Shown piece by piece: positions 48,289-56,775 of a stretch of 64,000 nucleotides of DNA. The position numbers were made by a program, and so were the translations under genes. A model generated the notes under the pieces. It had not been told where the DNA came from, did no database searches, and was given only the letters and a program-made list of their open reading frames with translations. Position 1 is the stretch's first letter, and every line of letters begins with the position of its first letter. Source of the stretch: an uncultured Oligella sp. (GTDB lineage: Bacteria > Pseudomonadota > Gammaproteobacteria > Burkholderiales > Burkholderiaceae_B); assembly GCA_947632105.1 (NCBI GenBank), contig CANROD010000008.1, forward strand, positions 1 through 64,000, given 5' to 3'.

Positions 48289-49218
48289 ATGAATTTAACA
48301 CTTGCTCAATGGTTGCAACCATGGGAGTTTTCTCCAACCCTAATTATTTGTTTTTTGCTATCCGCTTTTTTGTTTATTAGAGGTAGTCGCAAAAAGCCTA
48401 TTAATGCCTCTCGACAGATTTTGTTTTGGTCGGGTTGGATTATGCTGTATTTATCTATGCATACTCATCTGGATTATTATGCCGAGCGCGTGTTTTTTAT
48501 CCACCGTGCGCAGCATTTAGTGTTGCATCACTTAGCGCCGTTATTGATTATGCTATCTTATCCAGGCCAGGTGATGCGAGTTGGTATGACTCGCAGTATG
48601 CGCTTGCGATTGCAGCAGTTTAATCAAACGGTCTTTGGTCAATCGTTGATTTATTGGTTGACTCATAAAATATTTATTCCGTTTTTATTTGTTTTTCTTG
48701 TCATTATTTGGTTATTTCCGACGGTTCAGTTTTATTCGATGTTAAATGTCGATATTTACCGTTTTATGAACTGGTCGGTGGTGGTGAGCGGTTTTCTCTA
48801 TTGGAATTTGATTGTTGACCGACGCCCATATTATCCACCGATGACTACTGCTAAAACAGCAGCGGGCCGTTGGTGCCAACGACGTGTACTGCCTGGTAGC
48901 CCGGCGGTGATGTCACCATTAGAGCGCGTGTTATCGCCGGTGTTTACTATGGCACCGCAAATTGTCGCTGGTGCGTTTATCGCTTTTTCATCGACTGATT
49001 TATATCCACTTTTCGAAATTTGCGGGCGGGCTTTACCCATTACGGCTGCTCAAGACCAAGGTTGGGGTGGTTTGATTATGTGGGTGCCAGCGGGAGCGGT
49101 TGAGACCTTCGGTATCCTAGTGGCGGCTATGAACTGGGGGCGATTACATGCACAGGGTCGGATCTACCATAAGAAAGATGAACTGATTTACCCAAGTAGA
49201 CAGGTCAAGTTAGCTTAG
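48289..49218 (+). CDS. CtaG-family membrane protein (caa3-type cytochrome oxidase assembly)
   Basis: Polytopic protein of 309 residues with about seven to nine hydrophobic segments. His-rich motifs such as HTHLDYYAERVFFIHRAQH and VLHHLAPLLIMLSYPG place it in the caa3_CtaG family (DUF1404-like), members of which take part in copper insertion or assembly of cytochrome oxidases. ATG at 48289 is favoured since the sequence before it is not conserved-looking; an in-frame TTG at 48226 would add 21 residues. Neither has a good Shine-Dalgarno. No cox genes are adjacent, so the role is inferred from family only. Confidence 0.72.
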   Translation: MNLTLAQWLQPWEFSPTLIICFLLSAFLFIRGSRKKPINASRQILFWSGWIMLYLSMHTHLDYYAERVFFIHRAQHLVLHHLAPLLIMLSYPGQVMRVGMTRSMRLRLQQFNQTVFGQSLIYWLTHKIFIPFLFVFLVIIWLFPTVQFYSMLNVDIYRFMNWSVVVSGFLYWNLIVDRRPYYPPMTTAKTAAGRWCQRRVLPGSPAVMSPLERVLSPVFTMAPQIVAGAFIAFSSTDLYPLFEICGRALPITAAQDQGWGGLIMWVPAGAVETFGILVAAMNWGRLHAQGRIYHKKDELIYPSRQVKLA

Positions 49219-49234
49219 TTAGGACAACAAAAAT

Positions 49235-49266
49235 AAACGCCATCATCGAGTGTCGAGATGGCGTTT
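49235..49266. terminator. Terminator hairpin between CtaG-like and zinc-finger genes
   Basis: AAACGCCATC (49235-49244) pairs with GATGGCGTTT (49257-49266) around a 12-nt loop. The T-rich side lies on the minus strand, so it fits best as the terminator of the zinc-finger gene, with weaker effect on the plus strand. Confidence 0.75.
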
Positions 49267-49288
49267 GTTAGTTGGTAATCAGAGCAAA

Positions 49289-49516
49289 CTAAGCTGAAGC
49301 TTGAGATTTATCAATTGTTGTAGGTTTAGGATGGCTTGCGGCATCTTCAAACTCATAATGAGCGCCACAGTAGGGGCAGGCTGCCTCACCAGTATCAGTT
49401 ACGTCTAAAAACACACGTGGATGCATACTCCATAGTGGGGCCTTTGGTCCAGGACAATAAATAGGTAGATCTTTGGCATCAACCTTAATAACTTCAATTT
49501 GATTTTTTGCAGGCAT
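49289..49516 (-). CDS. CHCC zinc-finger protein (NDUFS6/YfhJ-like domain)
   Basis: Protein of 75 residues. The zinc ligands fit the CHCC pattern: Cys in LPIYCPGP, His in MHPRVFLD, and the pair CPYCGAHY. Proteins of this family occur as free-standing domains in betaproteobacteria and as the zinc subunit of mitochondrial complex I. ATG at 49516 has GGAGG ideally placed; an open frame extending to 49567 is not needed. Function of the free-standing form is not known. Confidence 0.87.
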   Translation of the reverse strand: MPAKNQIEVIKVDAKDLPIYCPGPKAPLWSMHPRVFLDVTDTGEAACPYCGAHYEFEDAASHPKPTTIDKSQASA

Positions 49517-49711
49517 GATTTCCTCCAGAATTTCTATGTGCAAATATTGTACCCTTAAGGTTGTCAATTTGTGTGTTTTTACTTTAAAAGAATTCTTTTA
49601 CGGTAAATTAAAATCAGCTTTTTTACTAATATCTGGTGCTGAGTGTTGCTTGTAGTAAAATATCAAATTACGTCAAAAGAATATATAAAGAAATAGGTAT
49701 TACATATCAAT

Positions 49712-51154
49712 ATGCAGAGTCATTTAGGCAATAACAACAATAATAATTTAACAACTTCCGATACTGAGCGGGCGACTGTCGGTACGGAATTAACTTTTAA
49801 TGAATTCGGCTTACACCCAGATCTATTAAAGACCATTACTAAAAGCGGTTACACCACGCCGACGCCTATTCAATCTCAGTCTATCCCTGCGGTATTATCG
49901 GGTCGTGATGTGATGGGTGCGGCACAAACCGGTACCGGCAAAACAGCTGCTTTTACCTTGCCAGTGCTTCATCGTATTATGCCTTTTGCCAGTCACAGTA
50001 CATCACCGGCTCGTCACCCAGTAAGAGCATTGATTTTGACGCCGACGCGTGAGTTGGCAGATCAAGTAGCAGAAAATGTGGAGCGGTATTGTAGTACCTC
50101 TGCGTTACGTTCGACTGCCGTGTATGGTGGGATTGATATTCGCCCTCAAAAAGAGATGCTGCGTCAAGGTTGTGAATTGTTAATTGCTACGCCAGGTCGT
50201 CTACTAGATCACTTAGAGCAAAAAAATGTCAATCTCAGCCAGGTAGGTGTGTTGGTACTTGATGAGGCGGATCGTATGCTTGATATGGGGTTTATGCCTG
50301 ATTTAGAGCGTATTGTGCAATATTTGCCAAAGCAGCGTCAAAATCTACTTTTTTCAGCGACTTTCAGTCCAGAAATTCGTAAATTAGCACGTACTATGTT
50401 GGTTAATCCAGTAGAGATTACCGTTGCCAGCAAAAATCAAACAGCAGATACTGTGACTCAGTTGGTCTATCAGGTTGCTGAAAAAGACAAAAAAGCTGCC
50501 TTACTTTATCTGTTAATGACTCAGTACACGAAGCAGGTGATTGTCTTTGCTAATACCAAGATAGAGGTTAATCGTTTAAGTCGTTTTCTAACACAAGAGG
50601 GCGTGTCGGCTGAAGCAATTCATGGTGATCGCTCACAATATGAGCGTACTCGTACCTTAGAGGATTTTAAGGCGGGTAAAGTACAGGTGTTGGTGGCAAC
50701 GGATGTAGCGGCACGGGGTTTGGATGTGGCCGGATTACCTTGCGTTATTAATTATGATTTGCCATTTAACCCTGAAGACTATGTGCATCGTATTGGTCGT
50801 ACTGGTCGCGCCGGAGCCAAGGGTAAGGCCATTGCTTTTTATAATAAGGCAGAGGATGAGCAGCTCTTAGATAATGTACAGCAATTGATAAAAACTGATT
50901 TTAAGGTAGAGCGCCTAGATATTCCAGATCTTTTTAAAGATAGGGCAGTAGAGCAGCCTCGTCGCTCTTATCATCAGCAAAGAAAGCGTGAGAGTCTTGA
51001 CGCGTTTTTCTATAAACCTTATGAGCCTGATATTGGCGGGGCTGCGACCGAAGCGCTAGCTAAGAACGTCGCAGACGTTTACGATAGACAAGACGAGCCG
51101 ATGCTGGCTGTGCTGCTTGGCGGTGGGCGTAAGTCTAGCGTCGAGGATAAATAG
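49712..51154 (+). CDS. rhlE: DEAD-box ATP-dependent RNA helicase RhlE
   Basis: RNA helicase of 480 residues. The Q motif (FNEFGLHPDLL and TPTPIQSQSIP), Walker A AQTGTGKT, PTRELADQ, DEADRMLDMGF, SAT and HRIGRTGRAG are in order. The N-terminus has a run of six Asn encoded by AAC/AAT triplets, and the C-terminal tail after about residue 400 is basic, then divergent. RhlE proteins act in ribosome maturation and RNA decay in the cold. The tail is shorter than in other RhlE proteins with long basic ends. Confidence 0.93.
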   Translation: MQSHLGNNNNNNLTTSDTERATVGTELTFNEFGLHPDLLKTITKSGYTTPTPIQSQSIPAVLSGRDVMGAAQTGTGKTAAFTLPVLHRIMPFASHSTSPARHPVRALILTPTRELADQVAENVERYCSTSALRSTAVYGGIDIRPQKEMLRQGCELLIATPGRLLDHLEQKNVNLSQVGVLVLDEADRMLDMGFMPDLERIVQYLPKQRQNLLFSATFSPEIRKLARTMLVNPVEITVASKNQTADTVTQLVYQVAEKDKKAALLYLLMTQYTKQVIVFANTKIEVNRLSRFLTQEGVSAEAIHGDRSQYERTRTLEDFKAGKVQVLVATDVAARGLDVAGLPCVINYDLPFNPEDYVHRIGRTGRAGAKGKAIAFYNKAEDEQLLDNVQQLIKTDFKVERLDIPDLFKDRAVEQPRRSYHQQRKRESLDAFFYKPYEPDIGGAATEALAKNVADVYDRQDEPMLAVLLGGGRKSSVEDK

Positions 51155-51174
51155 AGGCTCTACTAGCGACAGCT

Positions 51175-51576
51175 TTAAAGGTTGTCAGCAGTCTCTTCTA
51201 AAAGAACACTGATGGGGCTTGGCCCCTCATCACTATCAACCGAGTAACCATCCTCGGTGTTCAAAATCATGCGTTCAAGGTGACCTATATAGGGCAACAT
51301 GGTGCCGAAAAAAAGGTTTTCACCTGCCTCTTGGATCAGAATGGTAGGAAAGTTCTCTACGTCTAAATCATCCAGTAGAGAGCTATCGTCCTCAATATCT
51401 ACCCATAAGAATACCTGTTCGGGAAACCGTTCACTTAACTCCCTAAAAGCATCTAAATAGCTCTCACAGGTTCGACACCAAGCCGCACAATAGCAGACAA
51501 CAATACGCTGATTGTTGCCTGCTAGTGCTTGTTGAATTTCTTTTATTTGCTCAAAAGGTTTTATAAAAAATGACAT
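51175..51576 (-). CDS. Thioredoxin-fold protein with WCRTC motif
   Basis: Cytoplasmic protein of 133 residues. The redox site is CAAWCRTCESY, with cysteines at 34 and 37, followed by a thioredoxin-like core (FPEQVFLWVDIEDDSSLLDDL) and the cis-proline region (VENFPTILIQEAG). Similar thioredoxin-like proteins occur in Burkholderiales next to helicase or molybdopterin genes. The CRTC dipeptide differs from the CGPC of thioredoxin. It converges on rhlE with 20 nt between and lies opposite the next gene. Partner unknown. Confidence 0.8.
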   Translation of the reverse strand: MSFFIKPFEQIKEIQQALAGNNQRIVVCYCAAWCRTCESYLDAFRELSERFPEQVFLWVDIEDDSSLLDDLDVENFPTILIQEAGENLFFGTMLPYIGHLERMILNTEDGYSVDSDEGPSPISVLLEETADNL

Positions 51577-51713
51577 AGATAACCCGTAAAATAGAGGCGA
51601 TTTGCTAAACTTCTATTAATATTTAGTCATTGAAGTTATACATTAATAAGTAATAACAGTCTATTATGGCGCATAAATTTAGTTGATATGCCACAAACTC
51701 GTAGGGAGCTTTT

Positions 51714-52508
51714 ATGTCTAAATCTAGAAAATTCGGTTTGATTATTGTTGGAGATGAGATTTTATCTGGTCGTCGTCAGGATAAGCATTTAAGTAAGGTG
51801 ATTGAGTTGCTTAGTGAGCGTGGCATGGAGTTGTCTTGGGCGCGTTTAGTTGGTGATGATATGGATGAGTTGGTTCGTATCTATAAAGAGAGCTTTGCCA
51901 GCGGGGATATCGTTTTCTCTACCGGTGGGATTGGTGCGACACCCGATGATAAAACACGAGAGGCCGCATCTAAGGCATTAGGTGTGCCAATGGTTTTACA
52001 TCCTGAGGCTGAGGCTTTGATCATGGAGTATGTGGTTAGTAGAGCATCTATCGGCAAAATTGATCAGGACATAGGCGCACCTGAAAATCAGCGACGCTTA
52101 GCGATGGGTGTTTTTCCGGAAGGTGCTGAGATCGTGCCGAATGCTTTTAATCGCATACCGGGCTTTTTTATTAAGGATCATACCTTTGTGCCTGGTTTCC
52201 CTGAAATGGCATGGTCTATGTTTGAGTGGGTGCTTGATAATAAATACCTAGCACTTCAAAATAACCCGACTAAGTCCTTGGCGGTTAATGTCTATCACTT
52301 GCCTGAGTCACGTATTGCGCCTTCTTTAGAGGAGATTGAGGCGTGTTGGCCTGATGTTAGTACTTTTAGTTTACCTAAGATGTCGACTGCTAATGAGCCT
52401 GGCTATATTGATCTCGGTGTGCGCAGTAAGAATGAAGAAGCGCTTAAAGCGGCTTATGACTTTCTACGCGGTGAGGTTTTGCGTGTAGGTGGTCGTTTCA
52501 GTTATTAA
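51714..52508 (+). CDS. Molybdopterin-binding-domain protein (MoaB/Mog/CinA N-terminal type)
   Basis: Protein of 264 residues whose first 170 residues have the MoCF fold: IIVGDEILSGRRQDKH, then VFSTGGIGATPDDKTREAASKALG, the glycine-rich loop that binds molybdopterin or nucleotides. The rest (PESRIAPSLEEIEACWPD) resembles the middle part of CinA without the amidohydrolase domain; pncC at 33219 supplies that domain separately. CinA N-terminal domains hydrolyse ADP-ribose in some bacteria, so involvement in cofactor or NAD metabolism is possible, but not shown. Confidence 0.82.
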   Translation: MSKSRKFGLIIVGDEILSGRRQDKHLSKVIELLSERGMELSWARLVGDDMDELVRIYKESFASGDIVFSTGGIGATPDDKTREAASKALGVPMVLHPEAEALIMEYVVSRASIGKIDQDIGAPENQRRLAMGVFPEGAEIVPNAFNRIPGFFIKDHTFVPGFPEMAWSMFEWVLDNKYLALQNNPTKSLAVNVYHLPESRIAPSLEEIEACWPDVSTFSLPKMSTANEPGYIDLGVRSKNEEALKAAYDFLRGEVLRVGGRFSY

Positions 52509-52555
52509 CATGAATTATTGATCTGTGTTTGGCAAGAGGAGCTGAGTATTACGTT

Positions 52556-53320
52556 ATGTCTGATGAATCCCCGAAGTATTCCATCCAAGTATTGGAAAGA
52601 ACCCACTTGTTGATGGACCTACTTGCTCAGTCGTCGAGTTCTTTGAGCTTAAAGGAGCTAGCCGCTAGAAGTGGGTTAAATATTTCTACTTGCCATCGTA
52701 TTTTAAATGATCTAGTTATTGCTCAGTTCGTAGAGCATTTACCAGGTGGGCGTTATCAATTAGGCTTGCGCTTATTGGAGTTAGGTAATTTAGTAAAAAA
52801 TCGATTAAATATCCAGGAGTTGGCCTATCCGCAAATGCAAGAGTTACATAGAAAAACCGGTGAGACGATTAATTTATCGATTAAGCAAGGCAATGATATC
52901 GTCTACATTGAACGCTGTTGGAGTGGGCAATCCGGCGTCCATGTGGTGAGACCTATTGGGGGGCGTGCGCCTTTACACTTGACTGCGGTTGGTAAGTTGT
53001 TTTTAGCCGATTTGGATGCGGTGGAACTGTTAAGCTATGTCCATAAAACAGGGATTCCTGCGAGTACGTCAAAGAGTGTTAATGAGTTTGAACGGCTAAA
53101 AAATGAATTAGCTGCCATTAACCAACAGGGGTTTTCTATTGATAATGAGGAGTTAGAAGAAGGGGTGCGTTGTTTAGCTGCGGCAATTTTTAATGAGCAA
53201 GGTAAAGTGGTTGCCGGTCTCTCTCTTTCTGCTCCTGCCCAACGGATTCAATACGTTTGGAGCCAAGACCTTAGACGTGCAGCTAAGGATATTTCTCGTG
53301 AGCTAGGCTGCCATCTTTAA
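52556..53320 (+). CDS. IclR family transcriptional regulator
   Basis: Regulator of 254 residues. The N-terminal winged helix includes LSLKELAARSGLNISTCHRI, and the C-terminal GAF-like ligand domain carries APLHLTAVGKLFLAD, GFSIDNEELEEGVRC and VVAGLSLSAP, all standard for IclR. ATG at 52556 is preferred, although GAGGAG (52536-52541) is rather far; an in-frame TTG at 52529 would add nine residues. Targets are often genes for aromatic or short-chain acid catabolism next door, but its neighbours here are a CinA-like gene and a phasin. No ligand can be assigned. Confidence 0.9.
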   Translation: MSDESPKYSIQVLERTHLLMDLLAQSSSSLSLKELAARSGLNISTCHRILNDLVIAQFVEHLPGGRYQLGLRLLELGNLVKNRLNIQELAYPQMQELHRKTGETINLSIKQGNDIVYIERCWSGQSGVHVVRPIGGRAPLHLTAVGKLFLADLDAVELLSYVHKTGIPASTSKSVNEFERLKNELAAINQQGFSIDNEELEEGVRCLAAAIFNEQGKVVAGLSLSAPAQRIQYVWSQDLRRAAKDISRELGCHL

Positions 53321-53377
53321 GGTTTTATAATGCTAATTGGTTGATAAATAAGAAGTTTCTTTTATACAACTATTTTG

Positions 53378-53442
53378 TGCAACGCAACAAAAGCCTTGAC
53401 AGAGTCAGTTGGTTTTGGAATAATAACAATTGTTGCGTTGCA
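53378..53442. promoter_or_regulatory. Perfect 13-bp inverted repeat flanking the phasin promoter (PhaR operator candidate)
   Basis: TGCAACGCAACAA at 53378-53390 and its exact reverse complement TTGTTGCGTTGCA at 53430-53442 enclose the -35 and -10 boxes. A partial copy (TGCAACAA) is at 53465-53472. TGC-rich sites next to phasin promoters are known targets of the PHA-responsive repressor PhaR. The phaR gene is not in the window, so identity of the binder is inferred. Confidence 0.65.
53396..53424 (+). promoter_or_regulatory. Sigma-70 promoter of the phasin gene
   Basis: Consensus TTGACA at 53396-53401 and AATAAT at 53419-53424 are separated by 17 nt. The start would fall inside the right arm of the inverted repeat, giving a leader of about 100 nt. 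Confidence 0.8.
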
Positions 53443-53472
53443 GCATAAGTGATGAGCCATGTACTGCAACAA

Positions 53473-53491
53473 CACTTGAAGTTTTCAAGTG
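53473..53491 (+). other. Hairpin in the phasin mRNA leader
   Basis: CACTTGAA (53473-53480) and TTCAAGTG (53484-53491) form a perfect 8-bp stem with a 3-nt loop, about 40 nt before the start codon. No T-run follows, so it is not a terminator; an mRNA-stabilising or regulatory role is possible. Confidence 0.5.
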
Positions 53492-53532
53492 ATTATTAAT
53501 CTCTCTGTCTCGTACTACTTAAGGAATATATT

Positions 53533-54123
53533 ATGAATAACCAAGTTCAACAGCAATTATTAGAGCGTCAAAAAGAAGCTATCGATACTTTCGTTTCTGT
53601 ACAAGGTTCTTTGTTCAGCGGTTTCGAAAAACTAGTTGATTTAAACCTTAAAGCTATCAAAGGCGCTATTGCTGAAGCAGCTGATCAAACTCAACAAGTT
53701 GCTGAGTTAAAAGACCCTCAAGAAGCTGCTAGCTTCGTTACTGCTATCGCTCAGCCTAACGCTGAAAAAACTGTTGCTTTCTCTCAGGACGTTTACGCTA
53801 TCATGAACGACGTAAGCAAAGAGTTAATCAAATTAACTGAAGAGCAAGTAGCTGACTCTCAAAAGAAAATGGAAGAAGCGTTAGAGCAATTCGCTAAGAA
53901 TGCTCCTGCAGGTTCTGAAAGCGCTATCGCTTTACTAAAATCTAGCTTTGCTACTGCTAGCAACGCGTATGATTCCATCAACAAAGCTGCTAAACAAGCT
54001 GCTGAAGTTGCGCAGAATAATTTGACTGCTGCTACTAGCGCTACATTAAAAGCTACTGAAAATGCTACTAAAGTAGCTAAAACAGCTGCTAAGACTGCTA
54101 CTACAGCCACTGCTGCTAAGTAA
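53533..54123 (+). CDS. phaP: Phasin family protein
   Basis: Protein of 196 residues of the phasin family, which coats polyhydroxyalkanoate granules. The N-terminal QQQLLERQKEAIDTFVSVQG and a long amphipathic helical region (to about 150) are typical. The last 30 residues are rich in Ala, Thr and Lys (KVAKTAAKTATTATAAK) like a histone-type tail. Codon use is strongly biased to few codons, a sign of high expression. Preceded by a strong promoter and AAGGA, followed by a terminator. No PHA synthase or phaR gene is in the window. Confidence 0.88.
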   Translation: MNNQVQQQLLERQKEAIDTFVSVQGSLFSGFEKLVDLNLKAIKGAIAEAADQTQQVAELKDPQEAASFVTAIAQPNAEKTVAFSQDVYAIMNDVSKELIKLTEEQVADSQKKMEEALEQFAKNAPAGSESAIALLKSSFATASNAYDSINKAAKQAAEVAQNNLTAATSATLKATENATKVAKTAAKTATTATAAK

Positions 54124-54170
54124 TGAGTGGTTATCGCTTAAAGTGTATCTTTAGGCGATAGCAGAAAATT

Positions 54171-54205
54171 AAAATGCCATTGGTTTAATTTACCAATGGC
54201 ATTTT
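54171..54205. terminator. Bidirectional Rho-independent terminator
   Basis: Perfect 14-bp stem (54171-54184 with 54192-54205) and 7-nt loop with A/T-runs, between convergent phasin and pyrD genes. A second hairpin (about 54132-54160, TATCGC with GCGATA) lies upstream. Confidence 0.92.
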
Positions 54206-54224
54206 TATTTGCAATTGCTTTGCG

Positions 54225-55277
54225 TTAAAGGCCTGTCGCTTTGATGGCGTTAACGCAGTCTTTCACTAGATGTGGCCCTTGGTAAATTAATCCAGTGTAA
54301 ATTTGCACTAAATCAGCACCGGCTTCGATTTTTTCAACGGCATGGTGACCATGGCTAATACCACCGACACCAATAATAACAGCATCTGGACCTAAATGCT
54401 GACGTAGGGTTCTAATCACTTCTAATGACAGGGCATGGACTGGTGGGCCTGATAACCCACCTGCTTCATTAGCATGTGTTAAACCTTTTACATAGTCTCT
54501 GCTGAGAGTAGTGTTAGTTGCAATCACACCGTCTAGTTGATGTTCGCGCACAATATTGGCAATGGCTACGCATTGCTCTCCGCTAATGTCTGGGGCGATT
54601 TTTAAGAGTATTGGTACTTTAATTGACTGAGCCTGAGCCAATATTTCTCGTTCCTCTACTAGTGATCTCAATAAACGATCGAGTTCATCTTCGCCCTGTA
54701 GAGAGCGTAGATTCGCTGTGTTGGGGGATGAAATATTGATCGTAATATAATCAGCATGGGCATAGACGGCACGTAAGCCGATTAGGTAATCATCAACTGC
54801 GTTTTCAATGGGTGTTACTGCATTTTTACCAATGTTTAATCCTAAAATACCACCACGATCTCTGTAGCTATGCTTTTGTACATTGGCTAAGAAGGTATCG
54901 AGGCCTTGATTATTAAAGCCCATACGATTGATGATGCACTGTTTTTCAGGGATGCGGAAGAGGCGAGGTTTAGGATTGCCATCTTGTGGTTTGGGCGTGA
55001 CTGTACCGACTTCAATAAATCCAAATCCCATGGTACCTAGGGCATCAATATACTCCCCATTTTTATCTAAACCTGCCGCTAAACCGACTGGATTTAAAAA
55101 CGTCAATCCCATGACTTTTTTGGGGGTTTGTGGCACCTTCATTGCTAGACAGTTTTTTAATAAGCGATGATGGGACGCTCTATTCAAGCTGTTGAGAGTT
55201 TTATTATGTGCTTCCTCTGGGTCCAAGCGAAAAAGTAGTGGACGAAACAAAGGGAACAGGTTGATTTTTGAAAGCAT
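54225..55277 (-). CDS. pyrD: Dihydroorotate dehydrogenase (quinone), class 2
   Basis: Membrane-associated flavoenzyme of 350 residues that oxidises dihydroorotate to orotate with quinone. The N-terminal helix region ([19 protein letters not shown]) marks class 2; FMN and substrate residues are in [13 protein letters not shown] and [10 protein letters not shown], with the catalytic base region [14 protein letters not shown] and the phosphate site [14 protein letters not shown] 55277 has AGGA close by; an open frame back to 55307 is not conserved. Confidence 0.95.
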   Translation of the reverse strand: MLSKINLFPLFRPLLFRLDPEEAHNKTLNSLNRASHHRLLKNCLAMKVPQTPKKVMGLTFLNPVGLAAGLDKNGEYIDALGTMGFGFIEVGTVTPKPQDGNPKPRLFRIPEKQCIINRMGFNNQGLDTFLANVQKHSYRDRGGILGLNIGKNAVTPIENAVDDYLIGLRAVYAHADYITINISSPNTANLRSLQGEDELDRLLRSLVEEREILAQAQSIKVPILLKIAPDISGEQCVAIANIVREHQLDGVIATNTTLSRDYVKGLTHANEAGGLSGPPVHALSLEVIRTLRQHLGPDAVIIGVGGISHGHHAVEKIEAGADLVQIYTGLIYQGPHLVKDCVNAIKATGL

Positions 55278-55307
55278 GACATGCGTCCTAACAATAATAA
55301 TTAACAA

Positions 55308-56015
55308 TTAACCTTGATTATAGGGAATCCATTTGCCGTCAAGGAAGATCTCGGCTGGTTGATAATCCGTTTTATAGTTCAGTTTGCTACAGCCATCGAC
55401 CCAATAACCTAGATAAAGCCATGGTTTTGAGAGAGTTTTACAGAGTTCTAATTGATATAAAATGCCAAAGTGTCCAAGGCTGTTTTTATTGTTAGTATCA
55501 TAAAAAGTATAAACTGCTGAGATACCGTCATCACTAATATCGATTAAAGAAACCATCACTACTTGCTTATTACTGTCAAGGTATTCAAGAATCGAGCTAT
55601 TAACGTTGGATTTTAAAATAAACTTTTTATAGTCTGCTCGGATTTGTTGCTCATCATGCTGCTCTTGGTGGCGTGACTGTTGGTAACGCAGATAAAGTTG
55701 GAAATGTTCTTCTTTCCAGTGTCGTGGCAATTGGCGGCATCTTAAGCTTTTGTTTTTATTAATAACTCGTTGAAAGCGCTTAGATAGTTTGAATTTGTTG
55801 ACGTCGATTCGTAATGATAGACAAGCTTGACAGCTTTGACAGTGAGGTCTGTAAACAAAAACGCCACTGCGCCTAAAACCTTGTCGCAGCATGTCTGCAT
55901 AATAGACGGCATTGACCTCATCCGGAGGCATCACTATTTGCGAACTGGAGCGTTGGTTTTCCAAATAGCTACACTGATGAGGTGTGGTGAGGTGGAGATT
56001 AAAGAGTTTAGTCAT
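55308..56015 (-). CDS. bpt: Aspartate/glutamate leucyltransferase Bpt
   Basis: N-end-rule enzyme of 235 residues that transfers Leu from Leu-tRNA to proteins starting with Asp or Glu. The family (ATE/Bpt) is recognised by CSYLENQRSSSQIVMPP, RRSGVFVYRPHCQSC with clustered Cys, and the C-terminal LGHFGILYQLELC and WLYLGYWVDGC segments. It overlaps the aat gene by 8 nt, a common arrangement, so both N-end-rule transferases are made together. Confidence 0.95.
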   Translation of the reverse strand: MTKLFNLHLTTPHQCSYLENQRSSSQIVMPPDEVNAVYYADMLRQGFRRSGVFVYRPHCQSCQACLSLRIDVNKFKLSKRFQRVINKNKSLRCRQLPRHWKEEHFQLYLRYQQSRHQEQHDEQQIRADYKKFILKSNVNSSILEYLDSNKQVVMVSLIDISDDGISAVYTFYDTNNKNSLGHFGILYQLELCKTLSKPWLYLGYWVDGCSKLNYKTDYQPAEIFLDGKWIPYNQG

Positions 56016-56775
56016 AGTTTAGATAATACCCCGCGTAGGCAATGCGGCCAGCAGGCCAGGCCGTTGGAGCGACGATCTCATGGCCTAATGTCTGTAAACA
56101 AAGCTCATACTCAGAACGAGGAATTACGTTAGCACCTAAGCTTCTTAGGTAGTCTGAGTCTTGCTGGCAGTCGATAAGCATAATACCCTGGTTGATCAAA
56201 AAGTTAACTGCATGAATAAAGGCAATGCGTGAGGCTTGAGGTTGCTTGCTAAACATCGATTCGCCGCAAAAAATACGGCCGATTTTTACACCATAAAGAC
56301 CACCAATCAGTTTACCATCTTGCCATGTCTCAAAGCTATGTGCTAAGCCTTGTTGGTGTAGGGCGCTATAGGCTGCAATCACATCATCAGAAATCCAGTT
56401 GCCGTCAAACTCCTGGGTGCGTTGTGCCGTGGCGCAAGAACTAATAACCTCTTCAAAGCAGTGATTGGTGGTGATTTGTAGAGAAGTATTTGGATCGCTT
56501 TCATTCGCGATAATCCGCTTTAACCTTTTTTTAATATTTTTTGAAATATGTAGATTATCAGGAAATAAGACCATGCGCTCTGACGGTGTCCACCATAGGG
56601 TGAGCTCTTCATCTACTGGACTGCAAGGGTAGTAGCCGTGATGATAAGCGCGCCATACTAAATTCGCTGTTACCGATTCGCTGACAGCGATGAGGCCGTC
56701 AGGCTCGATTAAGGCGTGGTTGCTCGGAGGCAGCTCGCTTTCATCATCAATTAGATAAAGTGGTGTCATTGTCAA
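56008..56775 (-). CDS. aat: Leucyl/phenylalanyl-tRNA-protein transferase Aat
   Basis: Transfers Leu or Phe to proteins with N-terminal Lys or Arg so that ClpS-ClpAP degrade them; 255 residues. GLIAVSESVTANLVWRAYHH, the WWTPSERMVLFPD block, GGLYGVKIGRIFCGESMFS and IDCQQDSDYLRSLGA are the family landmarks. Its start abuts the nudix stop and its stop overlaps bpt. Complete. Confidence 0.96.
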   Translation of the reverse strand: MTMTPLYLIDDESELPPSNHALIEPDGLIAVSESVTANLVWRAYHHGYYPCSPVDEELTLWWTPSERMVLFPDNLHISKNIKKRLKRIIANESDPNTSLQITTNHCFEEVISSCATAQRTQEFDGNWISDDVIAAYSALHQQGLAHSFETWQDGKLIGGLYGVKIGRIFCGESMFSKQPQASRIAFIHAVNFLINQGIMLIDCQQDSDYLRSLGANVIPRSEYELCLQTLGHEIVAPTAWPAGRIAYAGYYLNYD

